DNA of 64,000 bases, taken from positions 100,249,209-100,313,208 of the forward strand of contig CM039462.1 of the NCBI GenBank assembly GCA_022414725.1. Reading direction: 5' to 3'. The position numbers and the translations under genes were made by a program. Below, one piece after another: positions 52,901 to 58,775 of the stretch (its first letter is position 1; the number at the start of each line of letters is the position of its first letter). Source of the stretch: Microglena sp. YARC (Eukaryota; Chlorophyta; Chlorophyceae; Chlamydomonadales; Chlamydomonadaceae). The notes beneath the pieces are model-generated. The model was given only the letters and a program-made list of their open reading frames with translations. It was not told the origin of the DNA and searched no databases.

Positions 52901-53773
52901 CTGCATATTTTAGTGTGCATGCGGGGCTTGGTAGTTTTTTGCACTGCATATTTTAGTGTGCATGCGGGGCTTGGTAGTTTTTTGCACTGCATATTTTAGT
53001 GTGCATGCGGGGCTTGGTAGTTTTTTGCACTGCATATTTTAGTGTGCATGCGGGCTTGGTAGTTTTTTTGCACTGCATATTTTAGTGGTGCATGCGGGGC
53101 TTGGTAGTTTTTTGCACTGCATATTTTAGTGTGCATGCGGGGCTTGGTAGTTTTTTGCACTGCATTTTTTAGTGTGCATGCGGGGCTTGGTAGTTTTTTG
53201 CACTGCATATTTTAGTGTGCATGCGGGGCTTGGTAGTTTTTTGCACTGCATATTTTAGTGTGCATGCGGGGCTTGGTAGTTTTTTGCACTGCATATTTTA
53301 GTGTGCATGCGGGGCTTGGTAGTTTTTTTGCACTGCATATTTTAGTGTGCATGCGGGGCTTGGTAGTTTTTTGCACTGCAATATTTTAGGTCAGGTGCAT
53401 GCGGGCTTGGTAGTTTTTTGCACTGCATTGTTTTTAGTGTGCAGTGCGGGGCTTGGTAGTTTTTTGCACTGCGATTATTTTAGTGTGCATACGCGGGGCT
53501 TGGTAAGTTTTTTGCACTGCATTTTTTAGTGTGCATACGGGGCTTGGTAGTTTTTGGCACTGCATATTTTAGTGTGCATGCGGGGCTTGGTAGTTTTTTT
53601 GCACTGCCATATTTTTTCTTGAGTGTGTATGCGAGGCTTGTATTTTTTTTTGCCAACTATATGTATGTGTACGGCATTCATGTATTCATTGTCCCCCTCT
53701 TCTGCAGGTACTACGGCACTTTGAGACATACTTCTTGCCGACATGCACCAAGGATGAGCAGCTGGCCTCTTGA
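22969..53773 (+). CDS. RMT2: ankyrin-repeat protein arginine N-methyltransferase 2 (RMT2-like), ten exons
   Basis: Exons: 22969-23031, 24600-24783, 29464-29551, 30917-30995, 42190-42314, 45451-45614, 46609-46651, 47680-47768, 52251-52354, 53708-53773. About 1.0 kb of coding sequence gives ~334 residues, close to the ~345 I expect for plant homologues. The N-terminal third is ankyrin-like ([39 protein letters not shown]). The rest is the guanidinoacetate-methyltransferase-like fold: [18 protein letters not shown] motif [69 protein letters not shown]. Fungal RMT2 methylates the delta-nitrogen of arginine in ribosomal protein L12; the substrate here is inferred. Most joins keep frame. The joins 3|4, 8|9 and 9|10 are each off by one base with the sites I can see, so residual indels or missed sites are likely. 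Confidence 0.92.
23032..24599 (+). repeat. RMT2 intron 1: CCAACACCAACA and CCCCACC arrays
   Basis: After about 200 bp of ordinary sequence come alternating blocks of CACCCCACCCCAC-type repeat, (CCAACA)n hexamer repeat and units with CATGCCACCTAGAAAGACC / CATGCCAACCAGAAAGACC. The higher-order unit is roughly 125-180 bp. The long Val/Gly- and Thr/Pro-rich open frames are repeat artefacts. The array ends at the exon 2 acceptor (CACCACACAG). Confidence 0.85.
24600..24783 (+). CDS. RMT2: RMT2 exon 2 (ankyrin repeats)
   Basis: Phase 0 start, phase 1 end. It reads [60 protein letters not shown] and AG. This is a canonical ankyrin pattern (G-D-x-GxSPLMHAA...LLxxGxxW). The donor is GCAG|GTGTGA. The last ~55 bp of this exon are the unit copied in the following array. 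Confidence 0.92.
24784..25500 (+). repeat. array of six exon-2 tail copies, 112-bp period
   Basis: Segments starting at about 24873, 24985, 25097, 25209, 25321 and 25433 repeat the last ~55 bp of exon 2 (CTGCTTGAGGCAGGCTGCCC to GGGCTACACCGCAGGTGTGA) plus ~55 bp of AT-rich intron (ATATGATATCATATGCATAT). Each copy retains a donor-like CAGGTGTGA or a variant of it. Two more isolated copies lie at 26672-26730 and 28019-28078. Synonymous-like and non-synonymous-like changes are mixed, so these are not selected exons. Confidence 0.92.
25640..26360 (+). repeat. dispersed ~700-bp repeat (family R2), copy 1 in RMT2 intron 2
   Basis: Starts near CTTCTCCCGATTGATTTTTT and contains GGGGCTGTTATCGCATGTAT, a poly-G run, two internal copies of CCTCCAAATGACATTCTGAG, and GTATCTACCCCTTGGGTGGG, ending at a second poly-G run and a CCCCCCTTTTTTTT stretch. 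It matches 54800-55450 over its whole length in the same orientation; a third, reversed, part lies at 59040-59270. No conserved frame. Confidence 0.8.
26380..28590 (+). repeat. remainder of RMT2 intron 2, mixed repeats
   Basis: Holds one GCTGTCCNTGGAGGAGGCC repeat (26392-26465), a reversed SINE 3' fragment (26463-26566), AT-rich GGATACGTATTATGAATATG arrays (26570-27010), C tracts (27070-27095 and 27777-27805), a diverged ~210-bp duplication (27400-27560 versus 27600-27760, sharing TTTACTC, TTCGGAA and GAGGAAGTT landmarks), exon-2 tail copies (26672, 28019), CCTACACC repeats (28140-28260) and an R1 family copy (28265-28540). No additional exon was found. Confidence 0.7.
28590..28980 (+). repeat. 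~110-bp tandem repeat with TG and poly-G tracts
   Basis: Three units (28590, 28700, 28814) of GATCACGTGAGGCGCACCGC, GGCTAGGGCTGCGGGAGATG, CATGTG(TG)n, poly-G and CAGGTCCAATGTACTACAGG, followed by three extra copies of TCCAATGTACTACAGG. The poly-G run at 28766-28791 varies between units. Confidence 0.85.
29100..29463 (+). repeat. CAT/CAC trinucleotide arrays and a partial head copy of exon 3
   Basis: (CAT)n and (CAC)n repeats (29120-29260, 29336-29430) surround a copy of the exon 3 acceptor and start at 29270-29335 (CGCCACTGTTGTCC, TCTGTCCTGAAGGTGAATCC, GGCATGGGGAATCCCCAG, TAGTGGATCTACTACTCA). The same acceptor context occurs at the real exon (29440-29463), so this is a head-side duplication of about 175 bp. 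Confidence 0.85.
29464..29551 (+). CDS. RMT2: RMT2 exon 3
   Basis: Acceptor GTCCTGAAG, then 2 bases, 28 codons and 2 bases: [20 protein letters not shown] followed by ELVLGASD. Entry phase matches exon 2 (G|EYGM). It corresponds to the family stretch with the ankyrin helix and the 'xAExxLG' motif. Donor GACAG|GTAAGC. With the visible acceptor of exon 4 the frame is off by one base. Confidence 0.88.
29552..29953 (+). repeat. exon-3 tail array
   Basis: About 400 bp of GTGCTGAGCTGGTTCTGG-type units (~20 and ~40 bp), several with the full donor CCTCCGACAGGTAAGC. The unit equals the end of exon 3 (GCTGAGCTGGTTCTGGGCGC, CTCCGACAG). MITE B copy 3 is inserted at its end. Confidence 0.92.
29954..30131. 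mobile_element. TA-rich MITE family B, copy 3 (opposite orientation)
   Basis: Ends TAGGGACCAGCA and TTGCCGTTCCCTA. The core reads TTGGCCTAGTCAGACTGCCG, the reverse complement of the 9.54-kb copy. It lies between the exon-3 tail array and a satellite made from its own right end. Confidence 0.85.
30132..30845 (+). repeat. 29-bp satellite derived from a MITE B end
   Basis: About 20 contiguous units of ATCATACGATATCATATTGC plus GCTTCCCTG (GGTTCCCTG in several). The unit is the terminal segment of the adjacent MITE (ATATCAAATTGCCGTTCCCTA). There are no spacers, so it is not a CRISPR array. Beyond 30740 two diverged units alternate with a duplicated phrase GGTAATTCATGTGGTGA / GTGCCCCTGCCTCTACTA. 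Confidence 0.92.
30917..30995 (+). CDS. RMT2: RMT2 exon 4
   Basis: Acceptor TATCTCCCAG, then 26 codons plus one base: [20 protein letters not shown] followed by KLLDAD. Donor GACG|GTAGGT, phase 1, joining exon 5 exactly ([11 protein letters not shown]). This is the linker from ankyrin repeats to the methyltransferase domain (family pattern YLxxxlxyxxdxxLxDxdG). Confidence 0.92.
30996..40245 (+). repeat. 9.2-kb donor-derived 19-bp minisatellite in RMT2 intron 4
   Basis: Units of GTAGGGTGGTGGTATTATG or GTAGGGTGGTGGTATGACG repeat for about 9.2 kb. The first unit begins exactly at the exon 4 donor (GACG|GTAGGTTGGTGG), and the GACGGTAGG form regenerates the exon-intron junction. From 31000 to 31520 units are near-perfect; 31530 to 39200 shows dense one-base indels; 39200-40100 is regular again. 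The noise is probably partly assembly error. No gene. Confidence 0.93.
40283..40590 (+). repeat. CAGGCAGA tetranucleotide-type array, block 1
   Basis: (CAGGCAGA)n with AAACAGGCAGG variants. Open frames on both strands (Cys/Leu/Pro on minus, Gln/Ala/Gly/Arg on plus) are artefacts. Confidence 0.9.
40572..40960. mobile_element. ~390-bp inverted duplication centred on a MITE A copy
   Basis: The left arm reads GGCAGGCAGACCCCCCAACC, CAGCACAAGCCTAGCAAATA, CCTCCCCCTCTGCTCC and CATAGCTTTACTTTTCAGCT, then CAGCAGCTTCTAGG. The right arm is its reverse complement in the same order (CCTAGAAGCTGCTGCTTG, AAAAGAAAAGCTATG, AGAGGGGGAGGTTTGCC, TTGGGGGGTCCG, CTGCCTGCCTGCC). The inverted arms extend past the MITE into intron sequence, so a local inverted duplication is involved. 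A third, direct copy of the left arm is at 41514-41635. Confidence 0.85.
40990..41520 (+). repeat. CAGGCAGA tetranucleotide-type array, block 2
   Basis: Higher-order period near 100 bp marked by GGGAGGCATACAG. It is bordered by the inverted duplication on the left and its third arm copy on the right. Confidence 0.9.
41630..42189 (+). repeat. end of RMT2 intron 4 with acceptor-side exon-5 copies
   Basis: Several units of AACCTCCCCCT, CCTATCACACCAG and GTGATGATGGGATGGGACCC resemble the acceptor and first bases of exon 5 (clear copy at 41975-42030; decayed ones at 41680 and 41760, GGTGTAAGAATGGGATAGGA). Also (AACC)n at 41820-41885 and a poly-C run at 42109-42130. Confidence 0.8.
42190..42314 (+). 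CDS. RMT2: RMT2 exon 5 (SAM-binding motif I)
   Basis: Acceptor TACCACACCAG, then 2 bases and 41 codons: [41 protein letters not shown]. VMMxWExPLM and [15 protein letters not shown] are hallmarks of the RMT2/guanidinoacetate methyltransferase family; the glycine loop binds SAM. Donor CAG|GTGCGG, phase 0. Confidence 0.95.
42315..44120 (+). repeat. RMT2 intron 5: TG-rich array with five exon-5 tail copies
   Basis: G/T-rich repeat (GTGTGGTGTGGGTGCGGGTG) is punctuated by copies of the last ~70 bp of exon 5 near 42688, 42800, 43372, 43566 and 44032 (GACGTTCTCAATGTTGGCTT, TGGCCTAGGCCTGG, CATGGAGCTGCAGGTGCGGG). Each keeps the donor or a near copy. Some have GTAGAGCC instead of GTTGAC, which breaks the frame. 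Confidence 0.93.
44225..44400 (+). repeat. ~28-bp tandem repeat, four units
   Basis: TGGGCCAAAATCGTGTTTAT and TTTCG repeated about four times, inside intron 5. The following 44400-44840 is AT-rich and shows nothing recognisable. Confidence 0.85.
44840..45450 (+). repeat. array of exon-6 head copies, 128-bp period
   Basis: Units near 44843, 44940, 45066, 45194 and 45322 contain the exon 6 acceptor and first ~70 bp (CACCCCATGCAGAAGCACAA, CCCACACCATCATCGAG, ACGCACCCTGACGTATA) followed by TAGTTTTAATATTAAAATATG. Exact 128-bp spacing links the last copies to the true exon at 45451. Confidence 0.93.
45451..45614 (+). CDS. RMT2: RMT2 exon 6
   Basis: Acceptor CCCCATGCAG, 54 codons plus 2 bases: [54 protein letters not shown]. 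The acidic residue of [10 protein letters not shown] is the expected SAM ribose contact, and [11 protein letters not shown] is the family signature completed by exon 7. Donor ACAC|GTAAGA. Confidence 0.95.
45615..46010 (+). repeat. exon-6 tail copies in RMT2 intron 6
   Basis: Five copies (near 45662, 45735, 45805, 45878, 45952) of GGTTTGATGTGATCTTTTTT, GACGCGCAAGAACAGGGTCA and a variable GAAATAACCTGAAATAACC stretch. They derive from the end of exon 6 plus donor (CAGTTTGATGGAATCTTCTT, TGACACGTAAGAACAGGGTC). The donor GTAAG is kept in two. Confidence 0.92.
46115..46608 (+). repeat. 63-bp minisatellite before exon 7, about 7-8 units
   Basis: Near-identical 63-bp units (GTGCCTCTACCCTCAAAACT, CTGTTTGTACTTCAACCCTG, TTCCACCCCCCAACAAGGTG). 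The last unit changes into the exon 7 acceptor (GTGCCTCTGCCCCTCAG). Because 63 is divisible by three and the units lack stops, the open frame runs through the array into exon 7 in the exon's own frame. Confidence 0.93.
46609..46651 (+). CDS. RMT2: RMT2 exon 7, with a GC donor
   Basis: 43 bp: one base completing Thr, then [14 protein letters not shown]. It joins exon 6 exactly (FFDT|YGEYYEE). The downstream junction is CAG|GCAAGT, a classic GC-AG intron donor. Two following copies of the same segment read CAGGCGAGT and CAGGGGAGT. Confidence 0.93.
46652..47679 (+). repeat. RMT2 intron 7: exon-tail copies, GA, AACCTGAAATAGCCTG and CGTAAACGCTTACACTTTTC arrays
   Basis: Two copies of the exon 7 tail (TTCATGAGCAGG) at 46717 and 46775; GGGA/GA-rich 46830-47010; an ~11-bp array of TAACCTGAAA/TAGCCTGGAA (47137-47365); and a ~27-bp array of GTAAACGCTTACACTTTTCC, TGACTAC (47515-47660) leading up to the exon 8 acceptor. 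Confidence 0.85.
47680..47768 (+). CDS. RMT2: RMT2 exon 8
   Basis: Acceptor CACTTTGCAG, 29 codons plus 2 bases: [20 protein letters not shown] followed by NIFFHMVYG. This matches the family segment after the FDT-YGEYYEDMR motif (xLLxPGGxYSFFNGLxxxNxFFHxVY). Donor GGCAG|GTAGGC. The frame needed for exon 9 is off by one base with the visible acceptors. Confidence 0.93.
47769..50320 (+). repeat. RMT2 intron 8, part 1: eleven exon-8 tail copies in a compound array
   Basis: Copies of the exon 8 end plus donor (CATGGTGTACGGCAGGTAGG, CTGTGAAGTGACGCTAG) lie near 48155, 48458, 48640, 48952, 49132, 49410, 49588, 49885, 50064, 50150 and 50240. Between them a unit of about 460-500 bp is repeated four times. 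It contains an R1-like block (GGCGGAGCCCCCCTTCTGGG, CATCCATCCATCC, GCGTCGCAGGCGACACC) and an AT-rich block (TTATTTAAATTAATTGTATT). A 10-bp AGAATGGCAAC array is at 47973-48060. A 47820-47900 segment resembles 56630-56740 reversed. Confidence 0.9.
50320..50985 (+). repeat. CATACATA/CACACATATA microsatellite
   Basis: Compound (ACAT)n, (CACA)n and CGCATATATGCACGCACACA units with ~60-bp higher-order period. No gene. Confidence 0.9.
51020..51204. mobile_element. MITE family B, diverged copy 4
   Basis: Ends TAGGGAACGGCAACTG and AGCCGACCCCTA. The interior is different but also TA-rich, with its own inverted repeat (AAAACTAATACTAACTAATA versus AATATTAGTTTTTCAAAT). It may be a related subfamily. Confidence 0.6.
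51240..52250 (+). repeat. RMT2 intron 8, part 2: two R1 copies and MITE A end fragments
   Basis: R1 copies at 51361-51600 and 51880-52110 share GGAGCCC hairpins, TTCACCC, GTCCGACCAAC, TAACTGGCTT, GCTCCATCGTTG and GCGTCGCTTGCGACGC. Each is preceded by AGAGCTGGGTAGAAGCTGCT, ACGCATAGCCCAAAAACGAA, a MITE A-like end. The intron ends in a C/T-rich tract before exon 9. Confidence 0.75.
52251..52354 (+). CDS. RMT2: RMT2 exon 9
   Basis: Acceptor TTTTTTTTTCCTGAG (or AAG three bases later), reading [34 protein letters not shown]. It matches the family segment 'ELxxLGxxTxYxPxxV...EVWEGVKxxY'. Donor ACAA|GTGAGT. Spacing from exon 8 VYGR to this LG fits the family only if the frame shifts by one base at the junction. 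Confidence 0.88.
52355..52770 (+). repeat. start of RMT2 intron 9
   Basis: A GAGTTGGTTNAGTTGAGT array (52358-52455) follows the donor and resembles it (GTGAGTGGTTGAGTTGGTTA), another donor-adjacent repeat. The remaining G/T-rich 52540-52740 shows nothing recognisable. Confidence 0.7.
52770..53640 (+). repeat. ~45-60-bp minisatellite, about 17 units
   Basis: Units of TTTTTTGCACTGCATATTTT, AGTGTGCATGCGGGGCTTGG, TAG with little variation apart from T-run length. Located in RMT2 intron 9. Confidence 0.93.
53708..53773 (+). CDS. RMT2: RMT2 exon 10 (terminal)
   Basis: Acceptor TCTTCTGCAG, then a frame reading [20 protein letters not shown] and [12 protein letters not shown] corresponds to the family C-terminus (xLxxYxLPxC). 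With donor ACAA|GTGAGT the frame would instead read [13 protein letters not shown] and end at 53808. One extra T in the CACTTTGAG run would give [15 protein letters not shown], the best family match, so an assembly indel is suspected. A weak alternative donor (GGA|GTCAAG) also restores frame. Confidence 0.75.
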   Translation, partial: VLRHFETYFLPTCTKDEQLAS

Positions 53774-53960
53774 GGTGCTCTCTTGTGTGCTAGGGTTTAG
53801 GGTTTAGGATGAGCAGCTGGCTTCTTGATATGCTCTCTTATGTGCTAGGGTTTAGGGTTTAGGATGAGCAGCTGTCTTCTTGATGTGCTCTCTTGTGTGC
53901 TAGGGTTTAGGGTTTAGGATGAGCAGCTGGCTTCTTGATATGCTCTCTCTTTGTGTGCTT
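53774..53960 (+). repeat. terminal-exon tail copies with TTTAGGG units
   Basis: Three ~62-bp units of GTGCTAGGGTTTAGGGTTTA, GGATGAGCAGCTGGCTTCTT, GATATGCTCTCTT. The GATGAGCAGCTGGC part copies the end of exon 10 including its stop. Each unit has one to two TTTAGGG motifs, the plant-type telomere repeat. Confidence 0.9.
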
Positions 53961-54069
53961 AGCGTATGTTTGGTGAGTGTGTGTGTGTGTGTTGAGAGGT
54001 TGTATGTGTGTGAGTGTTTGAGTGTTGGTGTGTTTTAGACAGATATAAAGACACTAAAGGAAAACGCAA

Positions 54070-54800
54070 CTGGTATTCAGGTTTTATGAAAGGATTGTCA
54101 CCCCAGGACGTGGAGCCTCGCCCTAAATCAGCTGCCCAGGGGATTTAGATTTCAGAGCTGATTAAATTAACATGCGAATTATACCTCGGCCGCATTTGCT
54201 GGGGACAAGATAGTACATGTATGTATGTTACAGTCCAGGGGTAGGACAAATAGGCTACAGGGACTTGCCCAACCGTATAGTAAGGGCTTAAAAAGAAAAA
54301 GCACTGATGAACTGAACCCCAAACAATCGTCTAACCGACGGGGGCCCTGAGTTTGTGCGACAGTGACAATTTAATTCTACAATATATCAACTGTGGGAAC
54401 AACATTGGGCCAATCCTTCTGCTTCCAGTAAGGACCACCAGGATCATTGCAAGGGCCGGAACCATCTGTCTCTCCAACAGAGTGACGACAACGAGGGAAG
54501 GGAAACAGGAAATGGCCTTGAACTTCAACTTGAATTTTGTTACATAGTTGATTTTTGTTACATGGTGAATTATTGTTACACCCTCGCGGTGTCAAGTAGA
54601 CTTTAATATGTAATGTAATAGCTTCAGCCTGTCAGCCAGCAATTTGGCTGCACAACCTTTGAAGGGTTTGGTTGGGGCAACGAAACAATTTGTAACCATT
54701 TCTCGAATTGTGCGAGGCATCCTTGTGTAGGGACCATGGTAATCTTCTCTGTATAGCTCCAATTTTAACAGATGTTCCAGGGGGTGTCATTCCTAAAAAA
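54070..54800 (+). repeat. dispersed repeats downstream of RMT2
   Basis: A CCCAGGACGTGGAG fragment (54075-54160), a copy of the CAGTCCAGGGGTAGG family (54222-54380), and about 400 bp (54380-54790) without recognisable features. Confidence 0.6.
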
Positions 54801-55450
54801 AAAAACTTCTCCGAGTTGATTTTTCCTGATTATGGGGCTGTAATCGCATGTATCAGTGCGACATTGAGAAATGTGTCAGGTCATTCTGAGCACCTTTTTA
54901 GGGGGGGGGGGGGGGGGGGGGGGGGTCAGCCCTCAGGTTTTTTTCTAACTTTTTACTCAGACCTCCAAATGACATTCTGATTCCACCCTTGAGTAGGCCT
55001 TGGTAAGGGCAGTCCATTGGCACCACTTTGGACCTTGTGCAATAAGTATCTACCCCTTGGGTGGGTGGGTGAATGGGGTCAGCCTTCCTCAGTTGTTTTC
55101 TAACTTTTTACTCAGACCTCCAAATGACATTCTGAGACCACCCATGAGTAGGCCTTGGCAAGAGCAGTTCATTGGCACCACTTTGGACCTTATGCAATAA
55201 CTATCTACCCCTTGGGTGGGTGGTTTGTTGGGTGAATGGGGTTGAAAAACTGAATTTTGACCTACCAGGACAATCCCTGTGTGGGGAATTCCGAGGATGC
55301 CGGTATGTGCCCCATTACTGTACCCCCACAATCCATATCTAAGTTTTTCAAAAAAGGGGGGTATTTCGATTTAAATGGGGGGGGGGGGGGGGGGGGGGGG
55401 GGGGGTCAGACCCCCTCAGTTTTGTAGGGATAGGTGACCCCCTTTTTTTA
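54800..55450 (+). repeat. dispersed repeat family R2, copy 2
   Basis: Same order of landmarks as 25640-26360 (CTCCGAGTTGATTTTTCCTG, ATGGGGCTGTAATCGCATGT, poly-G, CCTCCAAATGACATTCTGA twice, GTATCTACCCCTTGGG, poly-G). Poly-G runs at 54901-54925 and 55378-55405 are longer than in copy 1. Confidence 0.8.
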
Positions 55451-57060
55451 TACTCCCAGATGTTCTCGAGATAACGCAATATCAATTTAATACATTATAG
55501 TATTATTCGGACATTTTCCCGGACAACAGAATTTTAGAGACCACGGAATATTCGGCCACATCACAGTAAGTAGTGGTAAAGAATAGGTCAGAAAAGACAG
55601 GAGTAAAAAAAGTTTGGACACCTATCCCCGAGGGGGGGGCAAGGAAAAAGATTTCGTACCGCACGTTCGATATGGATAGAGCCTATCCTCAAACTATATA
55701 AAACAAAAAGTTTTTTTTTTTTAGCCAAAAATAAAGTTGTACAAAAGTTAGAGGGTCCAAAGTTTTTTTTCAACCAAAGCGGCCAAATGTTAACTTCGCG
55801 ATAAATCACGTTTGGGTAACCCCATTAAAAGATGTAAGAGCATAACTGAAATGGGCTTTAAAAGATATTTCGAATGACCCCCATTTTAGGGGGGTAGGGT
55901 GAGGTAATTGGGTTTTAGGAGGGGGTGTGGGGGGTGTGGGGGTGGGGTGAGGGGTAAAAAAACTTTTAGCCAACTTTATTTTCCCCCTCTTTTTGTATGA
56001 AACGTCCACAATTTCCAACTCCCATCTGATCGGACACCATATCGAAGGTGCGGTCCAAAATCTGTCTTTCTGCCCCCCCCCCTGGCATGATCCATCATAT
56101 TTTAAGAAGCGTTGACAAGGCAGGTTAAAACCTGCTGGTGGTTTTTTTCATTGTGCTAGTCAATTAACATGGTTTTGGGAGGGAATGCTACAGGTCCCCT
56201 GTAGTACACAATGCACCCCTTCCCCAAGTTGGCCCTTCCCTCCCCTGCCTTGGGCAACCACAGGAAACCCAGGAAAAAGTTGAGTTGTTGCAACCCAAAG
56301 TGTTGTCTTCATGTGGTGTTGTGGTCCTGCATAGTGCTGGTGGAAGGCTGTGACCCATGGACCGGCATGCATTGAATGTGAGGTTCAGCTGCCTGCCTGC
56401 AGTGATGGTTGATGATGATATGATGATGTTGGTGATTACATTTTTCATGATGCCCAACTGGACTCTATATGTGCCCGCGGGTAGTTGACTAATCCCTAGG
56501 GGTTCATTTTATTTACAATTCACAGGCTTGGCACAATAGTTACAAGCATGTGTAACATATGTCATTCTTGTGCAAAATGCATGACTGTTTCCTCAAGACT
56601 CTTAACAAAAAAATCCCGGGGGCTCTGCCCTCCGTACCCCCCCCCCCTATTTAACGGGGGGCGCTTCATGCTACGGCATGCAATTGGTGGCTACGCAACA
56701 ATCCTGAAATCAGGCTTGAGTAGCCCACGGTACCTACTAAAACTGGCCTACACAAATCTGTTAATACAAAACACTGGGCTTCACATTGAGGACATGCATA
56801 ATGTGGAAGCCCAGAAAAGTAGTTTCGATCAGAATGTGACAGCATGTCCTGATGTCAAAAAAAAAAATCGCTCCACTGACGCGGATCAGAGAAGTAAGGG
56901 GGGGGGGGGGGGGGGGGGGGGGGGGGAGTGCATGTGCATGTATGTCCACATTGTTCTCTGTTTTGTTAGGTGGCTCTTGCACTGCTCCATGTATTGGTCA
57001 TACCTATTCAAATGCATGTGCACCAGTGAAGGCATGAGTCAAACAGTAATTTGAACAAAC
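55450..57060. other. no confident gene; mixed unique and repeat DNA
   Basis: AT-rich sequence with frameshifted short frames to 56160, then an unrecognised stretch (56160-56460) with a C/T-rich side. A segment at 56620-56745 resembles 47820-47900 in reverse (GCTACTCAAGCCTGATTTCA, GATTGTTGCGTAGCCACC on the minus strand). Poly-G at 56898-56927. I see no coding region I can support. Confidence 0.5.
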
Positions 57061-57064
57061 AAAT

Positions 57065-57405
57065 ATTACCGGTATATGTGTGTGTTTTGTGTGTGGTGTT
57101 TACATGGTGTGCATGTGTGCTCAAATCTGCTCGTGATGTGTGGAACTGTGTCGGTGTGTGTACTTGTGAGAGAGTTTGCGTGGTGTTTATGTGTGCGTGT
57201 GTCGTTTTTGTGTGGTGTATGTTGGTGTGTGTGTGTGTGCCGTATTTATGTTGATGCATGTGTGTGTGTAAGAGAGGTGTGCGGTGTGTTTGTATAATTG
57301 TGTGGTATGTGTGCATGTGTGTTTGTGTGTGTCATGTTTGTGTGGTGCATGTGTGTGCGCGCCATGTGTAGTGTTTATGGTGGTGTGTGTGCATGTGCAT
57401 GTACA
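57065..57405 (+). repeat. TGTGTG-rich region
   Basis: Degenerate GTGTGTGTGGTGTTTATG repeats. Frames through it are Cys/Val-rich artefacts. Confidence 0.8.
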
Positions 57406-57437
57406 ACATCAGGGCACATGGAAAGTCCTACCCACCT

Positions 57438-57745
57438 GAAGATGGTGGAGCATACCAGCCTGTGTCTGAAAGCTCTATGCCCTACATACAACTCCCTTGC
57501 TAGCTCCAGGACAGTCAAGGACCAGCCAAAGTTATTTGGTTCAGTCCCAAGCACTAAGCAGATCACCAGCAACATACTTAGGGGATTCCAGCCTAGTTAT
57601 TTCTCTGCTTTGTCTCCTTTAGAAGTGCCAACAAATAGTAACAACCAAACTGCCTTACATTCCATGCCTGACTCCAAGACATGCAGCCGGAAGGGGAATA
57701 TTACCTTGCTGTCCTCACCCACGATGTGGTCGTGGAAGAACCTCT
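57438..57745 (-). CDS. two weak exon candidates, unidentified minus-strand gene
   Basis: Minus strand: acceptor ATGCCTGCAG followed by RFFHDHIVGEDSK and donor AAG|GTAATA (about 57704-57743). Further on is an open stretch including GTEPNNFGWSLTVLELAREL ending at donor TTCAG|GTGGGT (about 57438). Sequence here is less repetitive than its surroundings and splice-site quality is reasonable. I do not recognise either peptide, and no start or end is visible. Confidence 0.25.
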
Positions 57746-57749
57746 GCAG

Positions 57750-58600
57750 GCATGGGCGTGCAATCGAAACGAACGATTTGTTAAGCAAGGGCGCGTGAAA
57801 AAAGCAGGGTCGAGCGAAACAAGATGATATGAGACACGACCAGACGCGATGAGGGACGATTAAGACGCTTCCTCTGGTGCCCGATCAAGCACGCAGCAGC
57901 CAAAAAGAAAGGGAAAGGAACGCGCAACCGACGCGTTCCTCTTTTTGCCTCCAGGCCGTTCCATTCTATTCTATTCTGCATCTCCAGTCACGAGAAAGAA
58001 AATAGCCAGCTAACTCGGCTTTGGTGAATTTCAGAGCTTAAGAAAAGGACGGATGGAAGAAGATACAAGCGAACGTCTGCGTGGCTTTAATTAATCGCAC
58101 AACGGAGCACAAGGGATGTCCCAAGAGAGAGCGCTGTGCCGCACGTGACGGGTACTTCTTAATTAACAATTGTACCGGACCCTTAATTACTGCAGTATAC
58201 AATTGTTAATTGTAATTAAGTCCGTTCAGACCCCGGAAAAGGTTCCAACAATAGAACCCGCGCCCAAGAGACTGGAGGGGGAGGGGGGGGGGGGGGGGGG
58301 TGCCCGACCGTTTTCCCAATTTATTTGTACCTCGTGTAACTTTCTTGCCAGTGCGAATTTTTTGAGCGTGACGTACACCATTGAGAAGGTCTCGACGAGA
58401 GGAAGTACAAATCTAAGTCGTTAGTTAGTGACACCAAGGGTGTAATTGGTGAATCTCCTGGAAGGTACATCCAGGCTGGACGCCAGGCTGGACGTCACCC
58501 AGACCTTCGCGTCCAGCTTGGAACGAGCGGCAGTTGGGCGGAAAAAGGGCGCGCGCGCAACGCGTTCTGAATTCCGGTCCCCTCCGTACGAAGTTCCTAA
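57750..58600. other. non-repetitive spacer
   Basis: Ordinary-complexity DNA with a poly-G run (58275-58300) and short direct repeats (CAGGCTGGACG twice near 58470). No convincing gene. Confidence 0.4.
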
Positions 58601-58627
58601 AGCAGTCGAGCCTGGGGTCGAGCACTC

Positions 58628-58775
58628 GAAGCCCCACCCCCCCACCACCCCACACCCCCCCCCCCCCACCTCCCCCCCCCCACCCCCCCCACCCCACCCC
58701 CCCACCCCACCCCACCCCACCCCACCCACCACACCTTCCCCCCCTCCCCCCCACCCCAAAACACACACACCACCC
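58628..58775. repeat. C/CA-rich low-complexity tract
   Basis: CCCACCCC and poly-C mixture, 150 bp. No coding content. Confidence 0.85.
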
